Shown piece after piece: positions 44,072 through 52,791 of a stretch of DNA of 64,000 bases. The stretch is from positions 329,863 through 393,862 of the forward strand of contig DEXK01000011.1 of assembly GCA_002364085.1 (NCBI GenBank), read 5' to 3'. A program made the position numbers and the translations under genes. Positions within the stretch are counted from its first letter, which is position 1. Every line of letters begins with the position of its first letter. The notes beneath the pieces are model-generated. The model was not told the DNA's origin, made no database searches, and saw only the letters and a program-made list of their open reading frames with translations. The DNA comes from Balneolaceae bacterium UBA3186 (GTDB lineage Bacteria > Bacteroidota > Rhodothermia > Balneolales > Balneolaceae).

Positions 44072-45577
44072 CTATATTTGTTTTCTCAACCTTGCCACCG
44101 GCTCATTCAATTGCTCCCGGTATTTGCTTACCGTTCTGCGGGCAACTTTATAGCCCTTTTCATTAAGCTGCTTTGCCAATTCCTGATCACTCATCGGGTT
44201 TCGTTTATCTTCTTCGTCAATAATGGTCTGAAGAATATTTTTAACCTCTCTGTTGGATACCTCTTCCCCACTGTCCGTTTCCATTCCTTCATTAAAGAAA
44301 TACTTTAGTTCATGCACACCGAAATTGGTTTGCACATACTTTCCGTTCACCACTCTGGAGATCGTTGAAATATCCATCCCGATTCGTTCTGCTATATCTT
44401 TAAGGATCATAGGTTTTAAGCTGTCTCCATACTTAAAGAAATCTTCCTGAAGTGCTACCATCGTCTTCATCACATTCATCAATGTATTTTGGCGCTGTTT
44501 AATGGATTCAATAAACCAGTTAGCTGAATCGATCTTCCCTTTAATGAAATTCTGTGTCTGCTGATCCGGTTTCTCTGTTTTCTCTTTGATGTCGCTCCAC
44601 ATCTGTTTGTAGTCCGGTGAAATTCTAAGCGAAGGAGTATTTCTTTGATTCAGGTTTATGATAAATTCCCCTTTATCCAGATTCGATTCGTCAGTGTTTC
44701 TCCAATACACTTCAAAATCAGGCTCAATATAGTTTTGAGACTCTTCCATACTTGTGGCTACCGCTCCGGGACGTGGGTCCATCCCTTTAATTACATCAAA
44801 AGCATCTTTCAATTCTTCTTCAGATACGTTGAACTTTTGTAACAACTTGTTGAAATGTTTTTTCTCGAACGCTTCCCATGCATCTTTTACAATATCTATT
44901 GCTAACTCTCTGCCGTCCAATTCATTTGATGATTGTTCTATTTGTACCAATAAACAATCCTGTAAGCTCATGGAAGCCACCCCAATGGGATCCAATAACT
45001 GAATTTGTTTTCGGATTCGGTCTACATCTTCTACTTCTACATACACACTGTGATTGAATGCAATGTTATCCGCTACCGCTTCTAATTCTCTTCGGAAGTA
45101 TCCGTCTTCATCCAACGACCCTAGTATCTGATCAGCTATTAATTCTTCGTCCTCGGTCAGATCAAGCAAACTCACTTGTTCTTCCAGTTCTTCCAAAAAT
45201 GAAGCTTGATACGGATCGGGAAGATCTTGCCATTCCTGCATGTCGGGATGAGTAGGAGTGGAATAAGACTCTCCTTCATATTCCGTGTTGGAATCATAAT
45301 CGTCCCAATCTACTTCATGTTCTTCAAGAGTTTCTAAACCGTCTTCTTTTTCCTGCGAGACCGGTTTTTCATCTTCAACTTCTATTCGCTCCTGACGAAT
45401 TTCGCCCGGTTCCGCTTCTTCTAAAATGGGGTTTAGCTCAAGTTCCTCTTTTATGCGTTGTTCTAACGCAATGGTAGGTAGCTGTAGTAGCTTGATGAAC
45501 TGCAATTGCTGAGGCGACAGCTTTTGTTGCTGACCCAGTTGCTGCTTTTGGCTAATATTTTGTTGGTTGCGGAGCAT
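44072..45577 (-). CDS. rpoN: RNA polymerase sigma-54 factor
   Basis: 501 residues. Region I is Gln/Leu-rich (KLSPQQLQFIKLLQLPTIALEQ), region II acidic (about 55-110), then the core-binding domain and the C-terminal DNA-binding part: an HTH with ISTISRVVNGKYVQTNFGVHELKYFF and the RpoN box in the segment KVARRTVSKYREQLN. It directs transcription from -24/-12 promoters together with ATP-dependent activators, none of which is in the window. It starts 2 bp after the DUF3109 gene, so the two are cotranscribed. Confidence 0.95.
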   Translation of the reverse strand: MLRNQQNISQKQQLGQQQKLSPQQLQFIKLLQLPTIALEQRIKEELELNPILEEAEPGEIRQERIEVEDEKPVSQEKEDGLETLEEHEVDWDDYDSNTEYEGESYSTPTHPDMQEWQDLPDPYQASFLEELEEQVSLLDLTEDEELIADQILGSLDEDGYFRRELEAVADNIAFNHSVYVEVEDVDRIRKQIQLLDPIGVASMSLQDCLLVQIEQSSNELDGRELAIDIVKDAWEAFEKKHFNKLLQKFNVSEEELKDAFDVIKGMDPRPGAVATSMEESQNYIEPDFEVYWRNTDESNLDKGEFIINLNQRNTPSLRISPDYKQMWSDIKEKTEKPDQQTQNFIKGKIDSANWFIESIKQRQNTLMNVMKTMVALQEDFFKYGDSLKPMILKDIAERIGMDISTISRVVNGKYVQTNFGVHELKYFFNEGMETDSGEEVSNREVKNILQTIIDEEDKRNPMSDQELAKQLNEKGYKVARRTVSKYREQLNEPVARLRKQI

Positions 45578-45579
45578 GC

Positions 45580-46164
45580 CTAGTCTACTTCCTGCTCACG
45601 GATATAGTTACATGCAGCTTTAAATTCATCGTACCATTCTTCTCCGTACCGTCTTGTTAATGGCTTTTCCAAAAAGTCTGATAGATAAATTCCTTCTTTG
45701 CTTCCTTTATCACAAGCAGCGGAACACAAACTATCCACATACTCAAAGTTGGCGTAATCAAAATCAGATATCCTCTTTAAACGTACCGGAAACAGGTGGC
45801 AACTCAATGGTTTTTCCCAATCGATTCGACCATCAAAATAAGCCTGCTGAATAGAACAATATGAAACATCGTTATCTCCGTACTTCACAAAAATACATTC
45901 AGCATTGTTTACACAGGCAATTTCATATCCGGCTTTTTCACTTCCGATGACCACTCCATCTCTCTCCGCAACTTCCACAGCTTCCGGTCTCATCTCATCT
46001 TTCAATAGCCTGTAAGCTTTATGTAATACGGGAATTTCATCTTTTACAACCGGAGCTCCTGCATCACCAACAACGCAACAAGCTCCTTTACAGCGCGGCA
46101 GATCGCACGCAAATTTTGTGGTCGCAATTTCTTCTGTGAGGATAGTATCTTGAACTTTAAACAT
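45580..46164 (-). CDS. DUF3109-family cysteine-rich protein
   Basis: 194 residues from the ATG at 46164 (MFKVQDTILTEEI); a TTG at 46179 would add five residues. Cys motifs: CDLPRCKGACCVVGD near the N-terminus, ACVNNAECIFV, YCSIQQA, SCHLFPVRL and SLCSAACDKG. The pattern resembles YkgJ/Fe-S or zinc-binding proteins of unknown role that are widespread in Bacteroidota. It lies directly upstream of rpoN with 2 bp between. Confidence 0.82.
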   Translation of the reverse strand: MFKVQDTILTEEIATTKFACDLPRCKGACCVVGDAGAPVVKDEIPVLHKAYRLLKDEMRPEAVEVAERDGVVIGSEKAGYEIACVNNAECIFVKYGDNDVSYCSIQQAYFDGRIDWEKPLSCHLFPVRLKRISDFDYANFEYVDSLCSAACDKGSKEGIYLSDFLEKPLTRRYGEEWYDEFKAACNYIREQEVD

Positions 46165-46250
46165 AACTCTAAGATACAAATAGTGAATGGAAATTCAGTT
46201 GTAATTCATTAATGATTTCTACCTAATAAAACGCAGGGATAAATTCCTGC

Positions 46251-46845
46251 ATTGTACCGGTCGGACTGAAGTCCTCTCTGGTTAACTTGATGATATTGAA
46301 ACAACTAAGAGATTTCATCAGGTTCACCAGCCAGGGATTTATCCCGTAGCTATAAGAGACAATTCTAATCTACATCCAGCATTGTACCGGTCGGACTGAA
46401 GACCTCTCTGATTAACTTGAAGATATTGAAACAACTAAGAGATTTCATCAAGTTCACTAGCAAGGGATTCATCCCGCAGCTATAAGAAACAATTCCTATC
46501 TACATCCAGCATTGCACCAGTCGGACTGAAGTCCTCTCTGGTTTACTTGATGATAACTGAACAATCAACAAATTTCATCAAGTTCACTAGCAAGGGATTC
46601 ATCCCGAAGCTATAAGAAACAATTCCTATCTACATCCAGCATTGCACCGGCCGGACTAAAGTCCTCTCTGGTTAACTTGATGATATTGAAACAACTAAGA
46701 GATTTCATCAGGTTCACTAGCAAGGGATTCATCCCGAAGCTATAAGAAACAATTCCTATCTACATCCAGCATTGTACAGGCCGGACTAAAGTCCTCTCTG
46801 GTTTACTTGAAGATATTGAAACAACCCATAGATTTCATCAGGTTC
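46251..46845. repeat. 130-bp tandem repeat array, 4.6 units
   Basis: Units start at 46251, 46381, 46511, 46641 and 46771 with an exact 130-bp period; the fifth stops after about 75 bp. Each begins ATTGTACCGGTCGGACTGAA or a close variant. Each full unit contains three hairpins: GGACT-ga-AGTCC, a larger AACTTGATGA...TCATCAGGTT stem and GGGAT-tt-ATCCC. Units differ by a few substitutions. There are no variable spacers, so it is not CRISPR. Confidence 0.92.
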
Positions 46846-46966
46846 TAAGCTTAAAAAAGACATCCGTATTATTAGCTATAGATTGAATCCAGCTGCTAAC
46901 CAAACCAAAAAACTGCGTTTAAATTTTGAAATAGAATATCCTAAAAGCAAACGTATTAGTTTCTAG
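46832..46966 (+). pseudogene. Possible C-terminal coding remnant
   Basis: An open frame of 44 codons without ATG/GTG/TTG near its start runs from the last repeat unit to TAG at 46964. It reads plausibly as protein (IISYRLNPAANQTKKLRLNF). It may be the tail of a gene cut by the tandem array, or chance. Confidence 0.2.
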
Positions 46967-47034
46967 GTGAGGGAACTTCCATCATACCGAAGAGTATTAA
47001 AAGCTCGCTATAACTAAAATATATGGAGCTTTTT

Positions 47035-48369
47035 ATGCCTAAAAATAATCAAGAAGAAATACCCCCTGAGAGAGATCATTCTGTGCTTTGGAAGATGGGA
47101 ACCATTTTCATTATCACTTTGATCCTGTTAATACCAGCATCTTTGATAAAGGGGTTGGTAAATGAACGCCAAAGCACAAAATCAGAAGCAGTGGCTGAAG
47201 TTGGTGATAAGTGGGGAACCAATCAAATAATTACAGGCCCTGTTCTCAGCATTCCCTATAAGTCTGGTCATTCAAATGGATTAACGAATTACATTCATAT
47301 TCTTCCTGAAAGCCTGAATGTAAATGGAGAGATTATACCTCAAACTTTGAAGCGAGGTATTTTTGAAATTGCCGTTTATGATTCTCAATCTGCACTTAGC
47401 GGAAAATTTGAATTCCCTGATCTTGAAAAATTAAAAGTAGATCCGGAAGCATTAATGCTGGATCAAGCCCGTCTTAATCTTGGTATTTCGGATATGAAGG
47501 GAATAGAGAACGACATTAAAGTAAAATGGAATAATGATGAAATATCTTTTGAGCCCGGAGTTTCTCATCTGCATAAAGATGTTTTAAAAACCGGAATCTC
47601 GGCTCCGTTAACTCTTTCGCTTTCTCCTACTACTCAGAATCTTGAAAATGCTGATTTTAAAATACAACTTAACCTCAAAGGAAGTGAAAGTTTGGCATTT
47701 GTACCAGTTGGAAAGGAAACCAATGTCAAGATATTCTCCTCATGGAATTCTCCTAGCTTTAACGGAGATTTTGTTCCCAAAGAAAGAACGATCACAGAAA
47801 CCGGTTTCAACGCATCATGGATAGTTACTCATTTGAATAGAAATTTTCCGCAAAATTGGAAGAACTCCAGACCGGACCTAAATTCCGCTGCGTTTGGTGT
47901 TGATTTCTATATTCCTGTAGATAATTATCAAAAATCTGAGCGAAGCATCAAGTATGCAATTTTATTTATTGGCTTAACTTTCTTGGTTTTCTTTTTTATT
48001 GAAGTCCGAAATAAACGCCCGGTTCACCCTGTTCAATATTCATTGATCGGAATAGCTTTGTGTTTCTTTTATCTGTTATTAGTATCGATCTCAGAACACT
48101 TGTCTTTCAATTTTTCGTATTTGATTGCTTCTTCCTCAACCATAATTATGGTTACCGGTTTTACAAAAGCTGTATTGAAAAATACTAACCTAACACTGAT
48201 GATGGGCAGCATTCTGTCAACATTATACTTGTTTATATTTATGCTTATACAGCTGGAAGATTACGCTTTGCTAACAAGAAGTATAGGATTGTTTCTAATT
48301 TTAGGTCTTATCATGTTCTTTTCAAGGAAAATTGATTGGTATAGATTAAATAATAGTTTGAAAATCTAA
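47035..48369 (+). CDS. creD: Cell envelope integrity protein CreD-like inner membrane protein
   Basis: 444 residues from the ATG at 47035, which has GGAG six bases upstream; the ATG at 47023 would add four residues. One N-terminal helix (about 20-42) is followed by a periplasmic domain with the CreD hallmarks VGDKWGTNQIITGPVLSIPY, GFNASWIVTHLNRNFPQNW and FGVDFYIPVDNYQKSERS, then five to six C-terminal helices. Known CreD proteins affect envelope stability and beta-lactam tolerance. No CreBC two-component system or regulator is adjacent. Confidence 0.88.
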   Translation: MPKNNQEEIPPERDHSVLWKMGTIFIITLILLIPASLIKGLVNERQSTKSEAVAEVGDKWGTNQIITGPVLSIPYKSGHSNGLTNYIHILPESLNVNGEIIPQTLKRGIFEIAVYDSQSALSGKFEFPDLEKLKVDPEALMLDQARLNLGISDMKGIENDIKVKWNNDEISFEPGVSHLHKDVLKTGISAPLTLSLSPTTQNLENADFKIQLNLKGSESLAFVPVGKETNVKIFSSWNSPSFNGDFVPKERTITETGFNASWIVTHLNRNFPQNWKNSRPDLNSAAFGVDFYIPVDNYQKSERSIKYAILFIGLTFLVFFFIEVRNKRPVHPVQYSLIGIALCFFYLLLVSISEHLSFNFSYLIASSSTIIMVTGFTKAVLKNTNLTLMMGSILSTLYLFIFMLIQLEDYALLTRSIGLFLILGLIMFFSRKIDWYRLNNSLKI

Positions 48370-48416
48370 GTTCTAATTAGCAACTCCCCTCTTAATATTT
48401 TATCTTTAGGGATTCA

Positions 48417-48447
48417 GCAAGCTGGCAAAAAACCAGCTTGTTTTATT
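48417..48447 (+). terminator. Intrinsic terminator after creD
   Basis: CAAGCTGG pairs with CCAGCTTG around an A-rich loop, followed by TTTTATTT. Confidence 0.88.
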
Positions 48448-48465
48448 TGACGCATTTATGCAACT

Positions 48466-48490
48466 AAAGGTGATTGGATCACCTTTTTTT
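48466..48490 (+). terminator. Second tandem terminator after creD
   Basis: AAAGGTGAT-tgg-ATCACCTTT followed by more T, 19 bp after the first hairpin; insulates rsmB from creD. Confidence 0.85.
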
Positions 48491-48528
48491 ATAAGCACCT
48501 AACATCAATTTTTTAAATCCTGAGTACC

Positions 48529-49851
48529 TTGGAACCCGAATTATCATCACGATCCGTCAGCGTAGAAATCTTAATTGAGTTTGACCGCGAAAATAATCTA
48601 GACTATTCACTTGCAAACGAGTTAGACACACGTGAAAAAGCTCAGGTAAGAGAATACGTTCAAAATATACTACGTAAAAGAAGTTACCTCGATTTCATTA
48701 TCGATCATTTCTCTTCTATCGGTATTGATGAAATGAAGCCGGAACTGAAGAACATTCTTCGTCTTTCAATTTACGATATGCTGTTCATGGACAGCACTCC
48801 TGATTATGCTGCTATCAACGAAGCTGTAGAAATTGCTAAGTTCATGCTTGGTTCTAAAACAGGTGATCTTGTAAATGCCATCCTTCGCAATATGCAACGC
48901 GAAGAAGGAAATCTTCCTAAACCTGCTTTCAAAGACAGAACTAAATTAGTTGCTACTACTTTCTCTCACCCTGAATGGTTAGTAGCAAGATGGAATAAAC
49001 GTTTTGGAGAACGTGAAGCTTTCCAATTGTATCAGGCAAATAACAGCCGACCAAATTATTATGTTCGTGTGAACACCATCCGTACTAAAGCAGAAAACTT
49101 TGAATTACGCATGGAAAAAATGGGCATCGAATTTGAAGCAAGTGATTGGTTACCAAATTTCTATAAAGTAGATTCTGTTCAACCTTTCATCGAAAAAGGT
49201 TTATTTGCTAAAGGATTGTGCCATGTTCAGGATCTTGCAGCTGGATTTGCTCCTTTTATCTTAGATCCTCAGCCGGGTGAAAAGATCTATGATCTTTGTG
49301 CAGCACCGGGTACTAAATCTATTATGATCGCAGATCTGACGGAAGCAAAAAGCGATATCCTTTCTGTGGATATTTCAGCCGACCGTCTGGAACTGCTTGC
49401 TGAAAATGCATTGAATTTTGGTGCAGAGAATATCAAAATTCGTCGTGGCGATATTCTTGAGCTGTCTCTACCCCTTGCAGATGCCGTTCTTTTAGACGCA
49501 CCATGTACAGGAACTGGTGTATTAAGTAAACGTGCTGACCTTCGTTGGAGAAGAGATGAGCAAGGTTTAAAGAATGCTGTAGAACTTCAGGAGAAATTAC
49601 TGGAAGAAGCAGCAAACATGGTGAAACTTGGTGGACGTTTAGTATATAGCACATGTTCATTAGAACCTGAAGAGAACATGGAACAGATTCACAAACTTCT
49701 GGACAAGATGGATGACAATTTTGAGCTTCTACCGCTCGAAGATTATGTACCTGAAGAAATTCTTATAGAAGATGGTAAAGCATACCAGACTTATCCACAT
49801 AAACACGGATGTGACGGACACTTTGGTGTTTTATTGGAAAGAGTAAAGTAA
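48529..49851 (+). CDS. rsmB: 16S rRNA (cytosine-967-C5)-methyltransferase
   Basis: 440 residues beginning TTG at 48529. An N-terminal NusB-like RNA-binding domain (about 1-135) is followed by the SAM methyltransferase domain: YDLCAAPGTKSIMIAD, DAPCTGTGVLSKRADLRW with Cys326, and YSTCSLEPEEN with the nucleophilic Cys376. Two cysteines in these motifs identify an m5C enzyme. It methylates 16S rRNA before subunit assembly. It is 72 bp upstream of valS in the same direction. Confidence 0.92.
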   Translation: MEPELSSRSVSVEILIEFDRENNLDYSLANELDTREKAQVREYVQNILRKRSYLDFIIDHFSSIGIDEMKPELKNILRLSIYDMLFMDSTPDYAAINEAVEIAKFMLGSKTGDLVNAILRNMQREEGNLPKPAFKDRTKLVATTFSHPEWLVARWNKRFGEREAFQLYQANNSRPNYYVRVNTIRTKAENFELRMEKMGIEFEASDWLPNFYKVDSVQPFIEKGLFAKGLCHVQDLAAGFAPFILDPQPGEKIYDLCAAPGTKSIMIADLTEAKSDILSVDISADRLELLAENALNFGAENIKIRRGDILELSLPLADAVLLDAPCTGTGVLSKRADLRWRRDEQGLKNAVELQEKLLEEAANMVKLGGRLVYSTCSLEPEENMEQIHKLLDKMDDNFELLPLEDYVPEEILIEDGKAYQTYPHKHGCDGHFGVLLERVK

Positions 49852-49923
49852 TTAAACGGCCACAAAATCACTGAAACACAAAATTTTAGTGGTTTTGTGC
49901 TTTAGTGGCATAATTTAAAGATT

Positions 49924-52584
49924 TTGAAAAAAGAAATTCCCGCACAGTACGATCCTTCTCAAGTTGAAGACAAATGGTATAAGTATTGGATGGAAAATAA
50001 TTACTTCCACTCCACTCCAGATGACAGAGAGCCTTTTACCATTGTAATACCACCTCCCAATGTGACCGGTGTTTTGCACATGGGACACATGTTGAACAAT
50101 ACCATTCAGGATGTATTGGTTCGTAAAGCCAGAATGCAAGGTTACAACGCCTGTTGGGTTCCCGGAACCGATCATGCTTCTATTGCAACGGAAGCAAAAG
50201 TAGTAAGAAAGCTTCGTGAAAAAGGAATCACCAAGAAAGACTTGACCCGTGATGAATTCATGGAACATGCCTGGGAATGGACACACGAGCACGGCGGCAT
50301 CATCCTTGAACAACTTAAGAAATTAGGAGCCAGCTGTGATTGGGATCGTACCACTTTCACCATGGATGAGAAGTATTCTGAAAGTGTAATTGATACATTT
50401 ATTGACCTTTTCAATAAAGGAAAGATCTATCGTGGAGCCAGAATGATCAATTGGGATCCGGCGGCAAAAACAGCACTCAGCGACGAAGAAGTAATTCATA
50501 AGGAAGTAAATTCTAAACTGTATCACGTTCGCTACAAGATCGTTGGCTCAGATGAATATGTAACTATTGCCACTACTCGTCCGGAAACTATTCTGGGAGA
50601 TACTGCAGTTTGTATTAATCCTGAAGATGAACGATACACTCATCTTCATGGCAAAAAAGCTATCGTACCGTTGCTAAATCGTGAAGTTCCTATCATCCTG
50701 GATGACTATGTAGACATGGAATTTGGTACAGGTTGCCTGAAAGTGACTCCTGCTCACGATCTGAATGATTATAATCTGGGACAGCGACATAATCTGGAAA
50801 CCATCAACATGATGAATGCGGATGGTACCATCAGCCAAGAAGGAGAACTGTATGTTGGAATGGATCGGTTTGATGTTCGTAAGCAGATCTCAAAAGATCT
50901 GGATGAAGCAGGCAATCTTGTTGAAGTAGAAGATTACAAGAACAAAGTTGGTTTTTCTGAAAGAACTGACGCAGTTATCGAACCTCGTCTTTCTCTTCAA
51001 TGGTGGGTAGCAATGAAAGAGTTGAGCGAACCCGCTCTTGAAAACGTAATGAATGATAACATTCAGTTTCATCCGGAGAAATTTAAAAACACCTATCGTC
51101 ATTGGATGGAAAACGTTCGTGACTGGTGTATTTCACGTCAACTTTGGTGGGGACACAGAATTCCTGCTTATTACTACGGCGAAGGTGACGATGACTTTGT
51201 TGTAGCAAAAACTTTAAAAGAAGCTGTAAAGGCTGCCAAAGAGAAATCAGGTAACAAAAGCTTATCTGCTGATGACCTGAAGCAGGAAGAAGATGTTCTG
51301 GATACATGGTTTTCGTCCTGGTTATGGCCTATTTCAGTTTTTGACGGATTCTATAAAAAAGACGAAGTAGATTACTACTACCCTACCAATGATCTTGTTA
51401 CAGCTCCGGAAATCATGTTTTTCTGGGTTGCCAGAATGATCATTGCCGGATATGAATATCGTGGCGAATTGCCATTTAAAAATGTGTATTACACCGGTAT
51501 TGTTCGTGACAAACAAGGTCGCAAGATGAGCAAGAGTTTAGGAAATTCTCCTGATCCGTTAGAGCTTATCGCAGAATATGGTGCGGATGGAATCCGTATG
51601 GGAATGTTGTTTGCAACTCCGGCAGGCAACGATCTTCCTTTCGATTCAAAGCTTTGTGAACAAGGAAGTAAATTCAGTAATAAGATCTGGAATGCGTTTC
51701 GTTTTTTATCCATGAATATGGAAGAAGATGTGGAATATACTCCTACTACTGAAATTGATTCCGAAAATCTGGTTGATCGTTGGATGATGTCTCGTATCCA
51801 TCAAACTATCAAAGAAGTTGAAGCGGATTTTCAGAACTATAAACTGAATGATGCTCTTAAGAAAGTGTATTCTTTGATCTGGGATGATTTCTGCGATTGG
51901 TATATCGAACTTGCTAAACCGGCTAATTATAGTGATAAATTCGATAAAGAGCGCCTGAATGTTGCATTAGGAATGTTTGAGCAATTGATGAAGCTGCTCC
52001 ATCCTTTCATGCCGTTTATCAGTGAAGAGATCTGGCAACATATTGACGAAAGATCTTCCGAGGAAGCATTGTGTGTTTCGGATTGGCCGAATTATGATGA
52101 AAGCAAGATCATTACAGAAGACATTACTCTGTTCGAAAGTATGCAAGGAATGGTTTCTGCTTTAAGAAATATCCGTTCTGAAATGGGGGTTTCTCCAAAG
52201 AAAGATATTGAAGTACTCATTAAATCTTCTAATGCTGAAAAGATAGAAGAAAACGAATGGATACTTAGAAAACTTCAGGTTCTGAAATCATTATTTATAG
52301 CTAATGATCTTAAAAAGCCAAAAGCTTGTGCTTCGGCATTGGTCGGCAATGATGAGATCTACGTTCAGATGTTTGACCTGGTTGATGTAGATAAAGAAAT
52401 CGAAAGAATCGAGAAAGAAATTCAGCGTGTTGAAGGATTCCTGAAAAGCGTAAATGGGAAGCTTAACAATTCGAACTTTGTAGACAACGCTCCCGAAGCA
52501 GTCGTTCAAAACGAACGCAACAAAAAACGGGATGGTGAAGCAAACATCGAAAAGCTTAAAGAACAGCTGAAAGATTTTCAGTAA
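49924..52584 (+). CDS. valS: Valyl-tRNA synthetase
   Basis: A class I synthetase of 886 residues starting TTG at 49924. The HIGH-type motif is HMGH at 52-55 within PPPNVTGVLHMGHMLNN. The editing (CP1) domain contains TTRPETILGDTAVCI. KMSKS lies at 534-538 in GRKMSKSLGNSPDP. The C-terminus has the anticodon-binding domain and a ValS-type coiled-coil arm (about 815-886). The length is normal. No T-box leader is visible; the gap from rsmB has only an imperfect hairpin. Confidence 0.97.
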   Translation: MKKEIPAQYDPSQVEDKWYKYWMENNYFHSTPDDREPFTIVIPPPNVTGVLHMGHMLNNTIQDVLVRKARMQGYNACWVPGTDHASIATEAKVVRKLREKGITKKDLTRDEFMEHAWEWTHEHGGIILEQLKKLGASCDWDRTTFTMDEKYSESVIDTFIDLFNKGKIYRGARMINWDPAAKTALSDEEVIHKEVNSKLYHVRYKIVGSDEYVTIATTRPETILGDTAVCINPEDERYTHLHGKKAIVPLLNREVPIILDDYVDMEFGTGCLKVTPAHDLNDYNLGQRHNLETINMMNADGTISQEGELYVGMDRFDVRKQISKDLDEAGNLVEVEDYKNKVGFSERTDAVIEPRLSLQWWVAMKELSEPALENVMNDNIQFHPEKFKNTYRHWMENVRDWCISRQLWWGHRIPAYYYGEGDDDFVVAKTLKEAVKAAKEKSGNKSLSADDLKQEEDVLDTWFSSWLWPISVFDGFYKKDEVDYYYPTNDLVTAPEIMFFWVARMIIAGYEYRGELPFKNVYYTGIVRDKQGRKMSKSLGNSPDPLELIAEYGADGIRMGMLFATPAGNDLPFDSKLCEQGSKFSNKIWNAFRFLSMNMEEDVEYTPTTEIDSENLVDRWMMSRIHQTIKEVEADFQNYKLNDALKKVYSLIWDDFCDWYIELAKPANYSDKFDKERLNVALGMFEQLMKLLHPFMPFISEEIWQHIDERSSEEALCVSDWPNYDESKIITEDITLFESMQGMVSALRNIRSEMGVSPKKDIEVLIKSSNAEKIEENEWILRKLQVLKSLFIANDLKKPKACASALVGNDEIYVQMFDLVDVDKEIERIEKEIQRVEGFLKSVNGKLNNSNFVDNAPEAVVQNERNKKRDGEANIEKLKEQLKDFQ

Positions 52585-52791
52585 TTTGGAAACCACAGAG
52601 GGCACAAAGAATTTTAGCTACTGGTTCCGATGGTCTCCGTCGGAACTAAGCTTTCGAATCTGGCTCTGATTACACACCAACACAGAGCATTGGTACGAGA
52701 AATAGTTTTAAAAGCTCTTATGAACACAATTACTTAACCCCCAGATTCATAAATAAGCAAGCAATGGAATTTCTCCCTTGCGATTAAATTA
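52585..52791. other. Intergenic region valS-helicase with hairpin
   Basis: 207 bp. It contains a GTTCCGA...TCGGAAC hairpin at about 52624-52646, similar in style to the other repeats of this genome. I see no gene. Confidence 0.4.

Larger units (their letters stand above)
46180..47034. other. Non-coding region with tandem array before creD
   Basis: About 850 bp. It contains a GCAGG-type hairpin at 46233-46250, the 130-bp tandem array at 46251-46845, a possible short coding remnant at 46832-46966, and the creD leader. No RNA gene was recognised. Confidence 0.7.

Noticed and set aside
46251..46845. Possible CRISPR array
   Set aside because: The repeat unit is 130 bp with no short repeat/variable spacer alternation, and no cas gene lies nearby.
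49857..49915. T-box or other riboswitch upstream of valS
   Set aside because: Only an imperfect hairpin of simple repeats is seen; no T-box specifier or conserved T-box sequence.
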